A stretch of 5,302 nt of DNA from Acidimicrobium sp. BACL17 MAG-120823-bin42 (GCA_001438985.1 LIAZ01000087.1:1-5302); one strand, 5' to 3'. Positions 1 to 5,302 are shown, counted from the first letter of the stretch. Numbers and translations: made by a program. Notes: generated by a model from the letters alone, not told the origin.

Positions 1-314
1 GACAACAGTGTGTCTGCAACTTTTGCTGGTGCAGTTCCGCCACGCTCGTGTGCAACTTCGATGCGATGGGTTTCGGCAAGGACGGTACGAAAAACTTGTT
101 CGGCAAAGTCGGCATCAACTCCGCTATTGATTGCCCACTGCCTGCGAGTAGTTAACACTTCGCGTACGCGCTGCGGCTGAATAACCGCAGTTAAGGATCC
201 CGCTTTTACTTCGGCAACTTCGCGACACACTTCCATTCGCTCGGCGAGCAATGCAACAATTGCTGCATCAATCTGATCGATCTTTTCGCGAAGTTGTGGA
301 AGGTCGCGTGCCAT
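1..314 (-). CDS. AroQ-type (type II) chorismate mutase, 3' end beyond the window
   Basis: Chorismate mutase converts chorismate to prephenate, the branch point to phenylalanine and tyrosine, in the cytoplasm. The frame opens with ATG at 314 and stays open to base 1, giving 104 complete codons. Residues about 7-88 fit the three-helix AroQ fold: helix 1 has LREKIDQIDAAIVALLAER, close to the E. coli P-protein domain. By alignment R9, R26, K37, R49 and E86 match E. coli R11, R28, K39, R51 and Q88 (Glu is common at the last site). The positions matching D48 and E52 are Q46 and V50, which is atypical. After the domain a Gly/Ala-rich segment (HERGGTAPAKVADTLL) continues out of view, so a C-terminal extension or fusion cannot be excluded. 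The start lies 2 bases after the ribE stop, implying co-transcription and probably translational coupling. An isochorismate pyruvate-lyase-like member of the fold is a less likely alternative. Confidence 0.8.
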   Translation of the reverse strand, partial: MARDLPQLREKIDQIDAAIVALLAERMEVCREVAEVKAGSLTAVIQPQRVREVLTTRRQWAINSGVDADFAEQVFRTVLAETHRIEVAHERGGTAPAKVADTLL

Positions 315-316
315 AA

Positions 317-907
317 CTACTTGCGCCACCGCTTGCGTTTCGTATGTGGCTCAACCAAACGCTCAACGTGTTTTGCAAGTACGTCCATCTCAATGTTCAC
401 TGCGTCGCCAGGTTTGCGCACCCCAAGTGTGGTGACTGCAGTGGTGTGTGGAATGACTGCAACGCGAAATGTGTCGGAAGTGAGATCGAATGCAGTTAGC
501 GAAATACCATCAACCGTGACCGAACCTTTCTCAACAATTAAATGCATCAGGTCGCGCGGAATGCGAATGACTAAATCTGGTGCGGAGGAAACAACGTGGC
601 CCACTGCGTCAACGTGACCAAGCACAATGTGACCACCAAGTCGTTCACCAAGGGCCATCGGTCGCTCAAGGTTGACAACATCTCCGGCTTGTAGCGATCC
701 AAGGTTGGTACGCGAATATGTTTCTTCACTTACATCGGCATCCCAATACGTTGAACCATCAGTGGCCACGACGGTGAGGCAGCACCCATTGACAGCGATG
801 GAGGCACCCAGGTCGGACCCTTCCAACACCACGGATGAGTTGATGCGCAGGCGACTGCCATCGCGCGACCCAACTTTGCCTAGTTCTTCAACAATCCCTG
901 TGAACAC
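317..907 (-). CDS. ribE: Riboflavin synthase, alpha chain (RibE/RibC type)
   Basis: This enzyme dismutates two 6,7-dimethyl-8-ribityllumazine molecules into riboflavin and 5-amino-6-ribitylamino-uracil, the last step of cytoplasmic riboflavin synthesis; the family acts as a homotrimer. The 196-residue product starts with the diagnostic MFTGIVEELG and has two lumazine-binding barrels, about 1-90 and 91-186. Repeat 1 contains NGCCLTVV (N40-V47), and repeat 2 contains DGISLT (D133-T138) and NIEMDVLAKHVERL (from N171), supplying the Cys, Ser and Asp (C43, S136, D175) that match E. coli C48, S146 and D185. GGHIVLGHVD lies at the repeat junction. A basic tail (KRKRWRK) ends the protein. Length is normal for the family. 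The start is GTG, fixed by the invariant N-terminus; no clear Shine-Dalgarno precedes it. A chorismate mutase gene follows after 2 bases. No FMN riboswitch is recognisable upstream. Confidence 0.96.
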   Translation of the reverse strand: MFTGIVEELGKVGSRDGSRLRINSSVVLEGSDLGASIAVNGCCLTVVATDGSTYWDADVSEETYSRTNLGSLQAGDVVNLERPMALGERLGGHIVLGHVDAVGHVVSSAPDLVIRIPRDLMHLIVEKGSVTVDGISLTAFDLTSDTFRVAVIPHTTAVTTLGVRKPGDAVNIEMDVLAKHVERLVEPHTKRKRWRK

Positions 908-921
908 AGCAATTCACACTA

Positions 922-927
922 CTTATA
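922..927 (-). promoter_or_regulatory. Possible -10 element for ribE
   Basis: Read on the minus strand, TATAAG lies 14 bases upstream of the ribE GTG. If used, transcription would begin roughly 5-10 bases before the start codon, giving a nearly leaderless mRNA, which would fit the lack of a Shine-Dalgarno. No -35 box sits at normal spacing: the nearest candidate, TTGAGC at 941-936, is only 8 bases away. This is a pattern match only. Confidence 0.3.
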
Positions 928-1045
928 TGAGCGCCGCTCAAGGAGGGGATTAGCCTGCCCAACCCGACAACCCTCCCGATAGATTGAAGGGGTCCACGAG
1001 GGCTTTTAGCGCTGGTGAGATGCAAGGGGTCAACAGGCCCACTGC

Positions 1046-1072
1046 GACCAAACGGTCCCGCAATTCGGCGGG
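1046..1072 (+). promoter_or_regulatory. Two abutting hairpins in the rpsO 5' region
   Basis: GACC (1046-1049) pairs with GGTC (1054-1057) around an AAAC loop, and CCCGC (1057-1061) pairs with GCGGG (1068-1072) around AATTCG. The two stems share C1057, so they either stack closely or compete by one pair. They end 18 bases before the rpsO ATG and just upstream of the Shine-Dalgarno. S15 genes in several bacteria are autoregulated by S15 binding to such leader structures, so an S15-responsive element is possible here; nothing in the sequence proves it. The 183-base divergent region around it (908-1090) also contains an 8-base direct repeat, AAGGGGTC, at 987-994 and 1024-1031. Confidence 0.35.
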
Positions 1073-1077
1073 TACAC

Positions 1078-1083
1078 GAAAGG
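1078..1083 (+). promoter_or_regulatory. Shine-Dalgarno of rpsO
   Basis: GAAAGG lies 7 bases before ATG 1091 and supports that start. The wider context ACGAAAGG-CATAC-TATGGC is nearly the same as the one before pnp. Confidence 0.7.
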
Positions 1084-1090
1084 CATACCT

Positions 1091-1354
1091 ATGGCAACTG
1101 CTCCAAAAAGCGAAACCATCGCCAAGCACCGGGCTCACTCAACTGACACCGGTTCTCCTGAAGTGCAAATTGCACTTCTTACAGAGCGCATCAACAGCCT
1201 CACTGACCACTTGAAGAGCCACGACAAAGACCATCACAGTCGTCGCGGCCTCTTAATGATGGTTGGTCGCCGTCGACGCATGCTTGACTATGTAAAGGCC
1301 CGTGATATCGAGAAGTACAGAAAACTTCTTGAAGATCTCGGTCTGCGTCGCTAA
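1091..1354 (+). CDS. rpsO: 30S ribosomal protein S15
   Basis: S15 is a primary 16S rRNA-binding protein that contacts the central-domain three-way junction and helps nucleate the 30S platform; it also takes part in an intersubunit bridge. The 87-residue product has the normal family length (88-89 with Met in most species). The signature TGSPEVQIALLTERINSLTDHL runs from T20 and the RNA-binding stretch HDKDHHSRRGLL spans 44-55, followed by the basic GRRRRMLDY (59-67) and the helical C-terminus ending LGLRR. ATG 1091 is fixed by the family N-terminus and a well-placed GAAAGG. It is the first gene of the plus-strand rpsO-pnp-dapB series. No T-tailed terminator follows, so read-through into pnp is likely. 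A small TGCGT/ACGCA stem (1344-1358) covers the stop codon. Confidence 0.97.
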   Translation: MATAPKSETIAKHRAHSTDTGSPEVQIALLTERINSLTDHLKSHDKDHHSRRGLLMMVGRRRRMLDYVKARDIEKYRKLLEDLGLRR

Positions 1355-1390
1355 CGCACGCCGTAGGCAAACACATAACGAACAACTTGT

Positions 1391-1504
1391 AGTCGGTTGT
1401 CAGTCGCTGATTGCGCAACGAGTCAATACGGACTCACGTTGCGACATTGCCGACTGGGAATCGACCGGTTGTTCCTCAACCCCTCATGAATCGTCACGAG
1501 ACGA
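1391..1504 (+). promoter_or_regulatory. Structured pnp leader with a main 11-bp hairpin and two smaller ones
   Basis: The 174 bases between rpsO and pnp contain no gene. The main hairpin at 1414-1443 pairs CGCAAC/GTTGCG (6 bp) and GAGTC/GACTC (5 bp) around loop AATACG, with a 2-base bulge (1436-1437). It can be lengthened by an outer stem: CAGTCG (1401-1406) or, alternatively, AGTCGG (1391-1396) with the CCGACTG run at 1450-1456. Two smaller hairpins follow: GGTTG/CAACC (1467-1481, loop TTCCT) and TCGTC/GACGA (1491-1504, loop ACGA). There is no T-run after the main stem, so it does not look like an intrinsic terminator. In E. coli the rpsO-pnp spacer holds a hairpin cut by RNase III as part of PNPase autocontrol; a similar processing role is inferred here from position and shape only. 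Confidence 0.55.
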
Positions 1505-1515
1505 CGTAAGGGACG

Positions 1516-1521
1516 AAAGGA
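1516..1521 (+). promoter_or_regulatory. Shine-Dalgarno of pnp
   Basis: AAAGGA ends 7 bases before ATG 1529 and decides the pnp start. It lies 11 bases downstream of the last leader hairpin, so it appears to be single-stranded in the simplest fold. Confidence 0.75.
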
Positions 1522-1528
1522 CATACAT

Positions 1529-4009
1529 ATGGCTGACGCCATTTCCGTATCAGCACCTATTTCAGGTACCGATAAAACCCTCACCTTCGAGACGGGCAAG
1601 TTCGCCTTGCAGTCACAAGGTGCAGTCATTGCCAAAATTGGCAAGACGCAAGTTCTTGCAACCGCAAACGCCGCAAAGGGCGTACGTGATGGCATCGACT
1701 TTTTCCCACTCACCGTCGACGTAGAAGAGCGCGCATACGCAGCAGGAAAAATTCCTGGCTCATTCTTCCGTCGTGAAGGACGCCCAAGCCAAGCAGCAAT
1801 TCTTACGTGCCGCTTGACCGACCGTCCATTGCGTCCAGCTTTCCCAGAGGGCTACCGCAACGAAACACAAATTGTGATCACCGTTATTGGTGCCGACCAA
1901 GTGAACCCACACGACGTACTTGCAATTAACGCAGCGTCTGCATCGTTCATGATCAGCGGTATTCCATTCGACGGACCAATCGGTGCAGTTCGTTTGGCAT
2001 ACAGCCAAGACGGTTCATGGATTGCTCACCCAACATTTGAAGAGGGCGAAGAAGCAACATTTGAAATTGTTGTTGCAGGTCGCGAACTCGACAACGGAGA
2101 CGTTGCCATCATGATGGTGGAAGCAGGCGGAACCGAAAAGAGCTTCACCTACTACGAAGCAGGCGCACCAAAGGTTGACGAACTCGTCATTGCCGGCGGT
2201 CTCGATGCATCGAAGCAGTACATCAAGGAATCGATCAAGTTGCAGCGCCAGTTGGTTGCCAGCGTGATTGCAACCCGTGGCCCAATTGAGCCATTGAAGT
2301 ACACGCCAGTACTCGACTACACCGATGAGTTGTTTGCAGCAGTAGAAGCAGCAGCAACCGCAACGTTGCAGCCAGCAATTCGTATTGCATTGAAGAGCGA
2401 GCGCAACGCCGCAATCGACGATGCAACTGCAAAAACACTTGCCGAACTTGCTGGAACACCAGATGCGCCGGGCAAGTTTGCTGGTCAGGAAAAGCAGATT
2501 AAGGAAGCCGTGCGTTCACTCACCAAGAAGTTGGTGCGTAAGCGCGTTGTGAACGAAGGAATTCGTATCGACGGTCGTGGCCCTGCAGACTTGCGTCCAG
2601 TTTCAGCAGAAGTTGGGCTCATTTCAACTGCACACGGAACAGGCTTGTTCCAGCGCGGTGAAACACAAGTACTCAACGTGCTCACCATGGCGATGCCAAA
2701 GATGAACCAGATGATCGACTCGATCACACCGGAGACATCGAAGCGTTACATGCACGACTACAACATGGCTCCTTGGGCCAACGGTGAAACCGGTCGTGTA
2801 GGTAGCCCGAAGCGCCGCGAAATTGGACACGGTGCACTCGCAGAGCGCGCATTGTTCCCCGTTGTTCCAGACCAAGAGAAGTTCGCATACACATTGCGTC
2901 TCGTTTCAGAAGTGTTGTCGTCAAACGGCAGCACCTCGATGGCGTCGGTATGTGCATCGAGCCTGTCGCTCATGGACGCTGGTGTGCCAATTCTTGCTCC
3001 AGTAGCCGGTATTGCAATGGGACTCATCTTCGACGAAGGTAAGTACACCGCACTCACCGACATTCTTGGTGCAGAAGACGCATTCGGCGACATGGACTTC
3101 AAGGTGGCCGGAACTGCAGACGCAGTAACTGCGTTGCAACTTGATACCAAGATTGAAGGAATTCCTAGCGAAGTACTTGCCGCTGCATTGCAGCAAGCAA
3201 AAGATGCTCGCTTGAAGATCCTCGACGTGATGAATGCAGCAATTGCAGCACCACGTTCAACCGTTGCTGAAAGCGCACCAAAGATCATCACCTTCACCAT
3301 TCCATTGGACAAGGTGGGAGAAGTTATTGGGCCAAAGGGCAAAGTTATTAACACCATCCAGCAGGAGACGGGTGCCGAGATCAACGTCAGCGATGACGGT
3401 GCAACCGGAATCATCACCATTGGTTCACCAGACAATGCAAAGGTTGAAGACGCTAAGGCACGTATTCTTGCCATCGTCGATCCTCCAACTGCAGAGTTGG
3501 GCGCAACCTACACAGGTCGCGTTGTGAACATTGCTCAGTTCGGTGCATTCGTCAACATCCTTCCTGGACGTGACGGCCTCGTGCACATTTCGAAGTTGGG
3601 TAACGGTCAGCGTGTATCCAAGGTTGAAGACGTGTTGAACATCGGCGAAGAAGTTCAAGTTCGCGTAGACGACATTGACGACCGCGGCAAGGTGAGCCTC
3701 TCGCTTATCGGACCAGACGGTGAGCCAATGAAGGGTTCAGGAAGCGCACCATCAGAAGGCGGCGATCGTGGCCCACGTCCAGAACGTGGACCTCGTCAGG
3801 ATCGTGGCGGAGATCGCGGTGGACGTGGCGGAGACCGTGGCGGCCGTGGCAATGATCGTGGTGGTCGTGGAAACGATCGCGGAGGTCGCAGTGAAAACAG
3901 CAACCGTCGCGAACCAAACCGCGGATCAGCACCATCTGAGCCTGCTGCAGACAATGCAGTGTCGGTCAGCTTCGAAGACCAATTCGATAGCGAATTTAAC
4001 GGTAACTAA
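1529..4009 (+). CDS. pnp: Polynucleotide phosphorylase (PNPase) with a long RG-rich C-terminal tail
   Basis: PNPase degrades RNA 3' to 5' by phosphorolysis, releasing nucleoside diphosphates, and can run in reverse to add tails; it works as a cytoplasmic trimer. The 826-residue product has the full architecture: first RNase PH domain (about 10-145, with FFRREGRPS at 79-87), an all-alpha linker region (about 240-330), second RNase PH core (about 335-555), KH domain (about 585-647, GPKG at 601-604) and S1 domain (about 658-727). The catalytic core is intact: GETGRVGSPKRREIGHG (419-435), SNGSTSMAS (465-473), and D517 and D523, matching E. coli D486 and D492. Residues 728-826 form an added tail: a GSAPSE motif, an Arg/Gly/Asp repeat (about 744-787), a second GSAPSE, and an acidic, Phe-containing end (VSFEDQFDSEF). 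E. coli PNPase is about 711 residues, so the tail is the unusual part. The gene follows rpsO and lies 6 bases before dapB. Confidence 0.98.
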   Translation: MADAISVSAPISGTDKTLTFETGKFALQSQGAVIAKIGKTQVLATANAAKGVRDGIDFFPLTVDVEERAYAAGKIPGSFFRREGRPSQAAILTCRLTDRPLRPAFPEGYRNETQIVITVIGADQVNPHDVLAINAASASFMISGIPFDGPIGAVRLAYSQDGSWIAHPTFEEGEEATFEIVVAGRELDNGDVAIMMVEAGGTEKSFTYYEAGAPKVDELVIAGGLDASKQYIKESIKLQRQLVASVIATRGPIEPLKYTPVLDYTDELFAAVEAAATATLQPAIRIALKSERNAAIDDATAKTLAELAGTPDAPGKFAGQEKQIKEAVRSLTKKLVRKRVVNEGIRIDGRGPADLRPVSAEVGLISTAHGTGLFQRGETQVLNVLTMAMPKMNQMIDSITPETSKRYMHDYNMAPWANGETGRVGSPKRREIGHGALAERALFPVVPDQEKFAYTLRLVSEVLSSNGSTSMASVCASSLSLMDAGVPILAPVAGIAMGLIFDEGKYTALTDILGAEDAFGDMDFKVAGTADAVTALQLDTKIEGIPSEVLAAALQQAKDARLKILDVMNAAIAAPRSTVAESAPKIITFTIPLDKVGEVIGPKGKVINTIQQETGAEINVSDDGATGIITIGSPDNAKVEDAKARILAIVDPPTAELGATYTGRVVNIAQFGAFVNILPGRDGLVHISKLGNGQRVSKVEDVLNIGEEVQVRVDDIDDRGKVSLSLIGPDGEPMKGSGSAPSEGGDRGPRPERGPRQDRGGDRGGRGGDRGGRGNDRGGRGNDRGGRSENSNRREPNRGSAPSEPAADNAVSVSFEDQFDSEFNGN
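3812..3895 (+). repeat. Four in-frame 21-base units encoding DRGGRG(G/N)
   Basis: Four consecutive 21-base units (3812, 3833, 3854, 3875) encode DRGGRGG, DRGGRGN, DRGGRGN and DRGGRSE, residues 762-789 of PNPase, preceded by a looser Arg/Gly run from 744. Synonymous codons differ between units (Arg as CGC, CGT or CGA; Gly as GGT, GGC or GGA), so the repeat is not a fresh duplication and the peptide pattern appears to be kept. RG/RGG runs are known RNA-binding and condensate-promoting sequences in other proteins; that role is inferred here. Confidence 0.8.
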
Positions 4010-4015
4010 TTCACC

Positions 4016-4780
4016 ATGATCAGGGTCGGTGTCATCGGTGCCGCAGGGCGCATGGGTGCAACGGTATGTAATGCCGTTGTTGCAGATCCTGGTTTAGAAC
4101 TCGTGGCAGTGGTTGATTCTGGAGCTCCAGGATCAACCACTCACGGGCTCACCATCTCGGGTGAATTGCGCGCACTCGCCGATGCACGCGTAGATGTCGC
4201 AGTCGATTTCACCGTTGCCGAAGCCTCACGCATCAACCTTCCGTGGCTTGCAATGCACAGCATCCATGCTGTTGTTGGCACCACCGGATTCTCACAAGTT
4301 GATCTCGACAATTTCAAGAAGTCATTCACCAATAGCAACTGTTTGATTGCTGCAAACTTTGCCATTGGCGCAGTGCTGATGATGCGCTTTGCAGAAATGG
4401 CATCGCCATTTTTTGATACTGCAGAAATTATTGAAATTCACCACGATGGCAAAGCCGATTCACCGAGTGGAACCGCAGTTGCAACTGCACAACGCATGGC
4501 AGCGGCAAGCAACGAGTGGGCGAAAGACCCAACAACGCATGAAGCCATTACGGGTGCGCGCGGAGCAAAAGGCCCCGGCGACATTCCCATTCACGCTGTT
4601 CGCATGCGCGGGGCAGTAGCAAACCAAGAAGTGATTTTCGGTGCACAGGGACAAACCCTCACCATTCGCCATGACACCACAGACCGCGCATCGTTTATGC
4701 CTGGTGTGGTGTTGGCATGCAAAAAAATTGCCGAGCACAAGGGCTTCACCCTTGGACTCGACAGTTTTCTTGGAATCTAA
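4016..4780 (+). CDS. dapB: 4-hydroxy-tetrahydrodipicolinate reductase
   Basis: DapB reduces 4-hydroxy-tetrahydrodipicolinate to tetrahydrodipicolinate with NAD(P)H in the diaminopimelate/lysine pathway, feeding cell wall and protein synthesis; the enzyme is a cytoplasmic tetramer in known cases. The 254-residue product starts with the Rossmann motif GAAGRMG (8-14), then VAVDFT and VVGTTGF (86-92), ANFAIGAV (113-120), and the catalytic and substrate-binding stretch IHHDGKADSPSGTA (141-154), in which H142, H143 and K146 match E. coli H159, H160 and K163. Length is normal and no key residue is missing. ATG 4016 is set by the family N-terminus (MIRVGVIG). The gap to the pnp stop is 6 bases with no clear Shine-Dalgarno, suggesting translation coupled to pnp. 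Many actinobacteria have an M16 peptidase gene between pnp and dapB; here it is absent. The stop directly abuts that of the convergent tpx. Confidence 0.96.
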   Translation: MIRVGVIGAAGRMGATVCNAVVADPGLELVAVVDSGAPGSTTHGLTISGELRALADARVDVAVDFTVAEASRINLPWLAMHSIHAVVGTTGFSQVDLDNFKKSFTNSNCLIAANFAIGAVLMMRFAEMASPFFDTAEIIEIHHDGKADSPSGTAVATAQRMAAASNEWAKDPTTHEAITGARGAKGPGDIPIHAVRMRGAVANQEVIFGAQGQTLTIRHDTTDRASFMPGVVLACKKIAEHKGFTLGLDSFLGI

Positions 4781-5302
4781 TTACTTGAGCGAATTAATCG
4801 CGGCTTCGTAATTTGGCTCGTTAGCAATTTCGCTCACCAATTCGCTGTGAAGCACTTTGCCCTTTTCGTCAAGCACCACAACTGCGCGAGCAAGAATTCC
4901 CTTGAGTACACCGTCGGTCAAGTTGACACCGAATGCTTTGCCGAAGTTTGAACGGAATGAAGACGCTGTCTTCACATTTGCCAAACCTTCGGTGCCACAG
5001 AAGCGACCCTGAGCAAATGGTAAGTCTGCCGACACGCAGTACACCTCGGTGTTGTGCAGAGATGATGCAAGTGAGTTAAACGTACGGGTGCTGGTTGCAC
5101 ATGTTGGTGTGTCGATGCTTGGGAAAATGTTCAAGATCACACGCTTGCCACGCAAGTCCTTGTTTGAAATTTCTTGCAGCGCGCCAGTGGTCAGTGTGAA
5201 TGAAGGTGCAGCAGCGCCTTTCTTTGGCAACTTGCCGCTCGTTGAAACGGGGTTACCGCCGAGCGTTACCTTCGAGCCGCCTTTGCTAGCGGTCTTCTTG
5301 AC
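4781..5302 (-). CDS. tpx: Thiol peroxidase, atypical 2-Cys peroxiredoxin; 5' end beyond the window
   Basis: Tpx reduces hydrogen peroxide and organic hydroperoxides, using thioredoxin for recycling. The reading frame is open from the right edge (5302) to the stop at 4783-4781, 173 residues visible. The peroxidatic Cys lies in FPSIDTPTC (codon 5101-5099) and the resolving Cys in SADLPFAQGRFCG (codon 4999-4997), 34 residues apart as in E. coli Tpx (C61/C95). ARAVVVLDEKGKV and a C-terminal NEPNYEAAINSLK also match the family. An internal TTG at 5230 could be taken as the start, but upstream in-frame sequence includes VTLGGNPVS, which matches the family N-terminus (E. coli FQGNPVT), so the gene must begin further out. 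The N-terminus is at least 7 residues longer than in E. coli and Lys/Ser/Gly rich. It is convergent with dapB, with no bases between the stops. Confidence 0.95.
   Translation of the reverse strand, partial: VKKTASKGGSKVTLGGNPVSTSGKLPKKGAAAPSFTLTTGALQEISNKDLRGKRVILNIFPSIDTPTCATSTRTFNSLASSLHNTEVYCVSADLPFAQGRFCGTEGLANVKTASSFRSNFGKAFGVNLTDGVLKGILARAVVVLDEKGKVLHSELVSEIANEPNYEAAINSLK

Noticed and set aside
940..948. Perfect Shine-Dalgarno-like AAGGAGG on the plus strand (and the complementary CCTCCTT, like the 16S rRNA 3' end, on the minus strand)
   Set aside because: No start codon follows at a usable distance before a stop (TAG at 951-953), and on the minus strand it lies upstream of the putative ribE -10, so it may not be transcribed.
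940..1031. G-quadruplex from the G-runs upstream of rpsO
   Set aside because: The GGGG and GGG tracts are separated by long, irregular loops, too far apart for a convincing quadruplex.
908..1090. FMN riboswitch upstream of ribE
   Set aside because: I looked for the conserved RFN element core on both strands and did not find it.
1344..1358. Stem over the rpsO stop codon as a terminator
   Set aside because: Only 5 bp and no T-run follows; not a credible intrinsic terminator.
2758..3474. A 238-codon open frame on the minus strand inside pnp
   Set aside because: It is antisense to the conserved second RNase PH and KH regions of PNPase. The composition (Ser/Ala/Ile rich, no recognisable motif) is what codon bias in the sense gene produces.
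3705..3935. His/Asp/Arg-rich minus-strand frame opposite the PNPase tail
   Set aside because: It is simply the reverse reading of the Arg/Gly repeat codons; no start signal or independent support.
3768..4019. Plus-strand frame overlapping the end of pnp and reaching dapB
   Set aside because: It is a +1-type shadow of the RG repeat; pnp in its own frame keeps a coherent tail up to its stop, so there is no evidence of a frameshifted product.
5228..5230. TTG at 5230 as the tpx start
   Set aside because: The family-conserved N-terminal strand (VTLGGNPVS) is encoded upstream in the same frame, so the true start is outside the window.

Overview
The window looks like ordinary chromosomal DNA from an actinobacterium of moderate GC content. 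An Acidimicrobiia-like or streamlined aquatic lineage is my best guess. This is inferred from the PNPase, S15 and DapB sequence style, from the rpsO-pnp-dapB gene order and from the tight gene packing; no rRNA or other decisive taxonomic marker is present. I see no mobile element, CRISPR array, tRNA or phage gene.

Layout. Bases 1-907 carry a two-gene minus-strand unit: riboflavin synthase (ribE, GTG start at 907), followed after 2 bases by a small AroQ-type chorismate mutase that runs off the left edge. Bases 908-1090 are a divergent intergenic region with a possible minus-strand -10 element and a pair of small hairpins just upstream of rpsO. Bases 1091-4780 carry a plus-strand unit: ribosomal protein S15 (rpsO), a 174-base structured leader, polynucleotide phosphorylase (pnp, 826 codons, with a long Arg/Gly-rich tail), and 6 bases later 4-hydroxy-tetrahydrodipicolinate reductase (dapB). 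Bases 4781-5302 hold a minus-strand thiol peroxidase (tpx) whose stop codon abuts the dapB stop with no intervening base and whose start lies beyond the right edge.

How the genes fit together. S15 and PNPase form the widely conserved translation/RNA-decay pair, and the spacer between them folds into hairpins that fit a post-transcriptional control or processing site. DapB (lysine and diaminopimelate synthesis) sits downstream of pnp in many actinobacteria, often with an M16 peptidase gene between them; that gene is absent here. Riboflavin synthase next to a chorismate mutase is a less familiar pairing and joins flavin and aromatic amino acid synthesis in one probable transcript.

I did not find a new multi-gene system. 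The points most worth a second look are the RG-rich, 7-residue-repeat tail of PNPase flanked by duplicated GSAPSE motifs and ending in an acidic/aromatic segment, the hairpin chain in the pnp leader, the ribE-chorismate mutase pairing, and the zero-base convergent junction of dapB and tpx.
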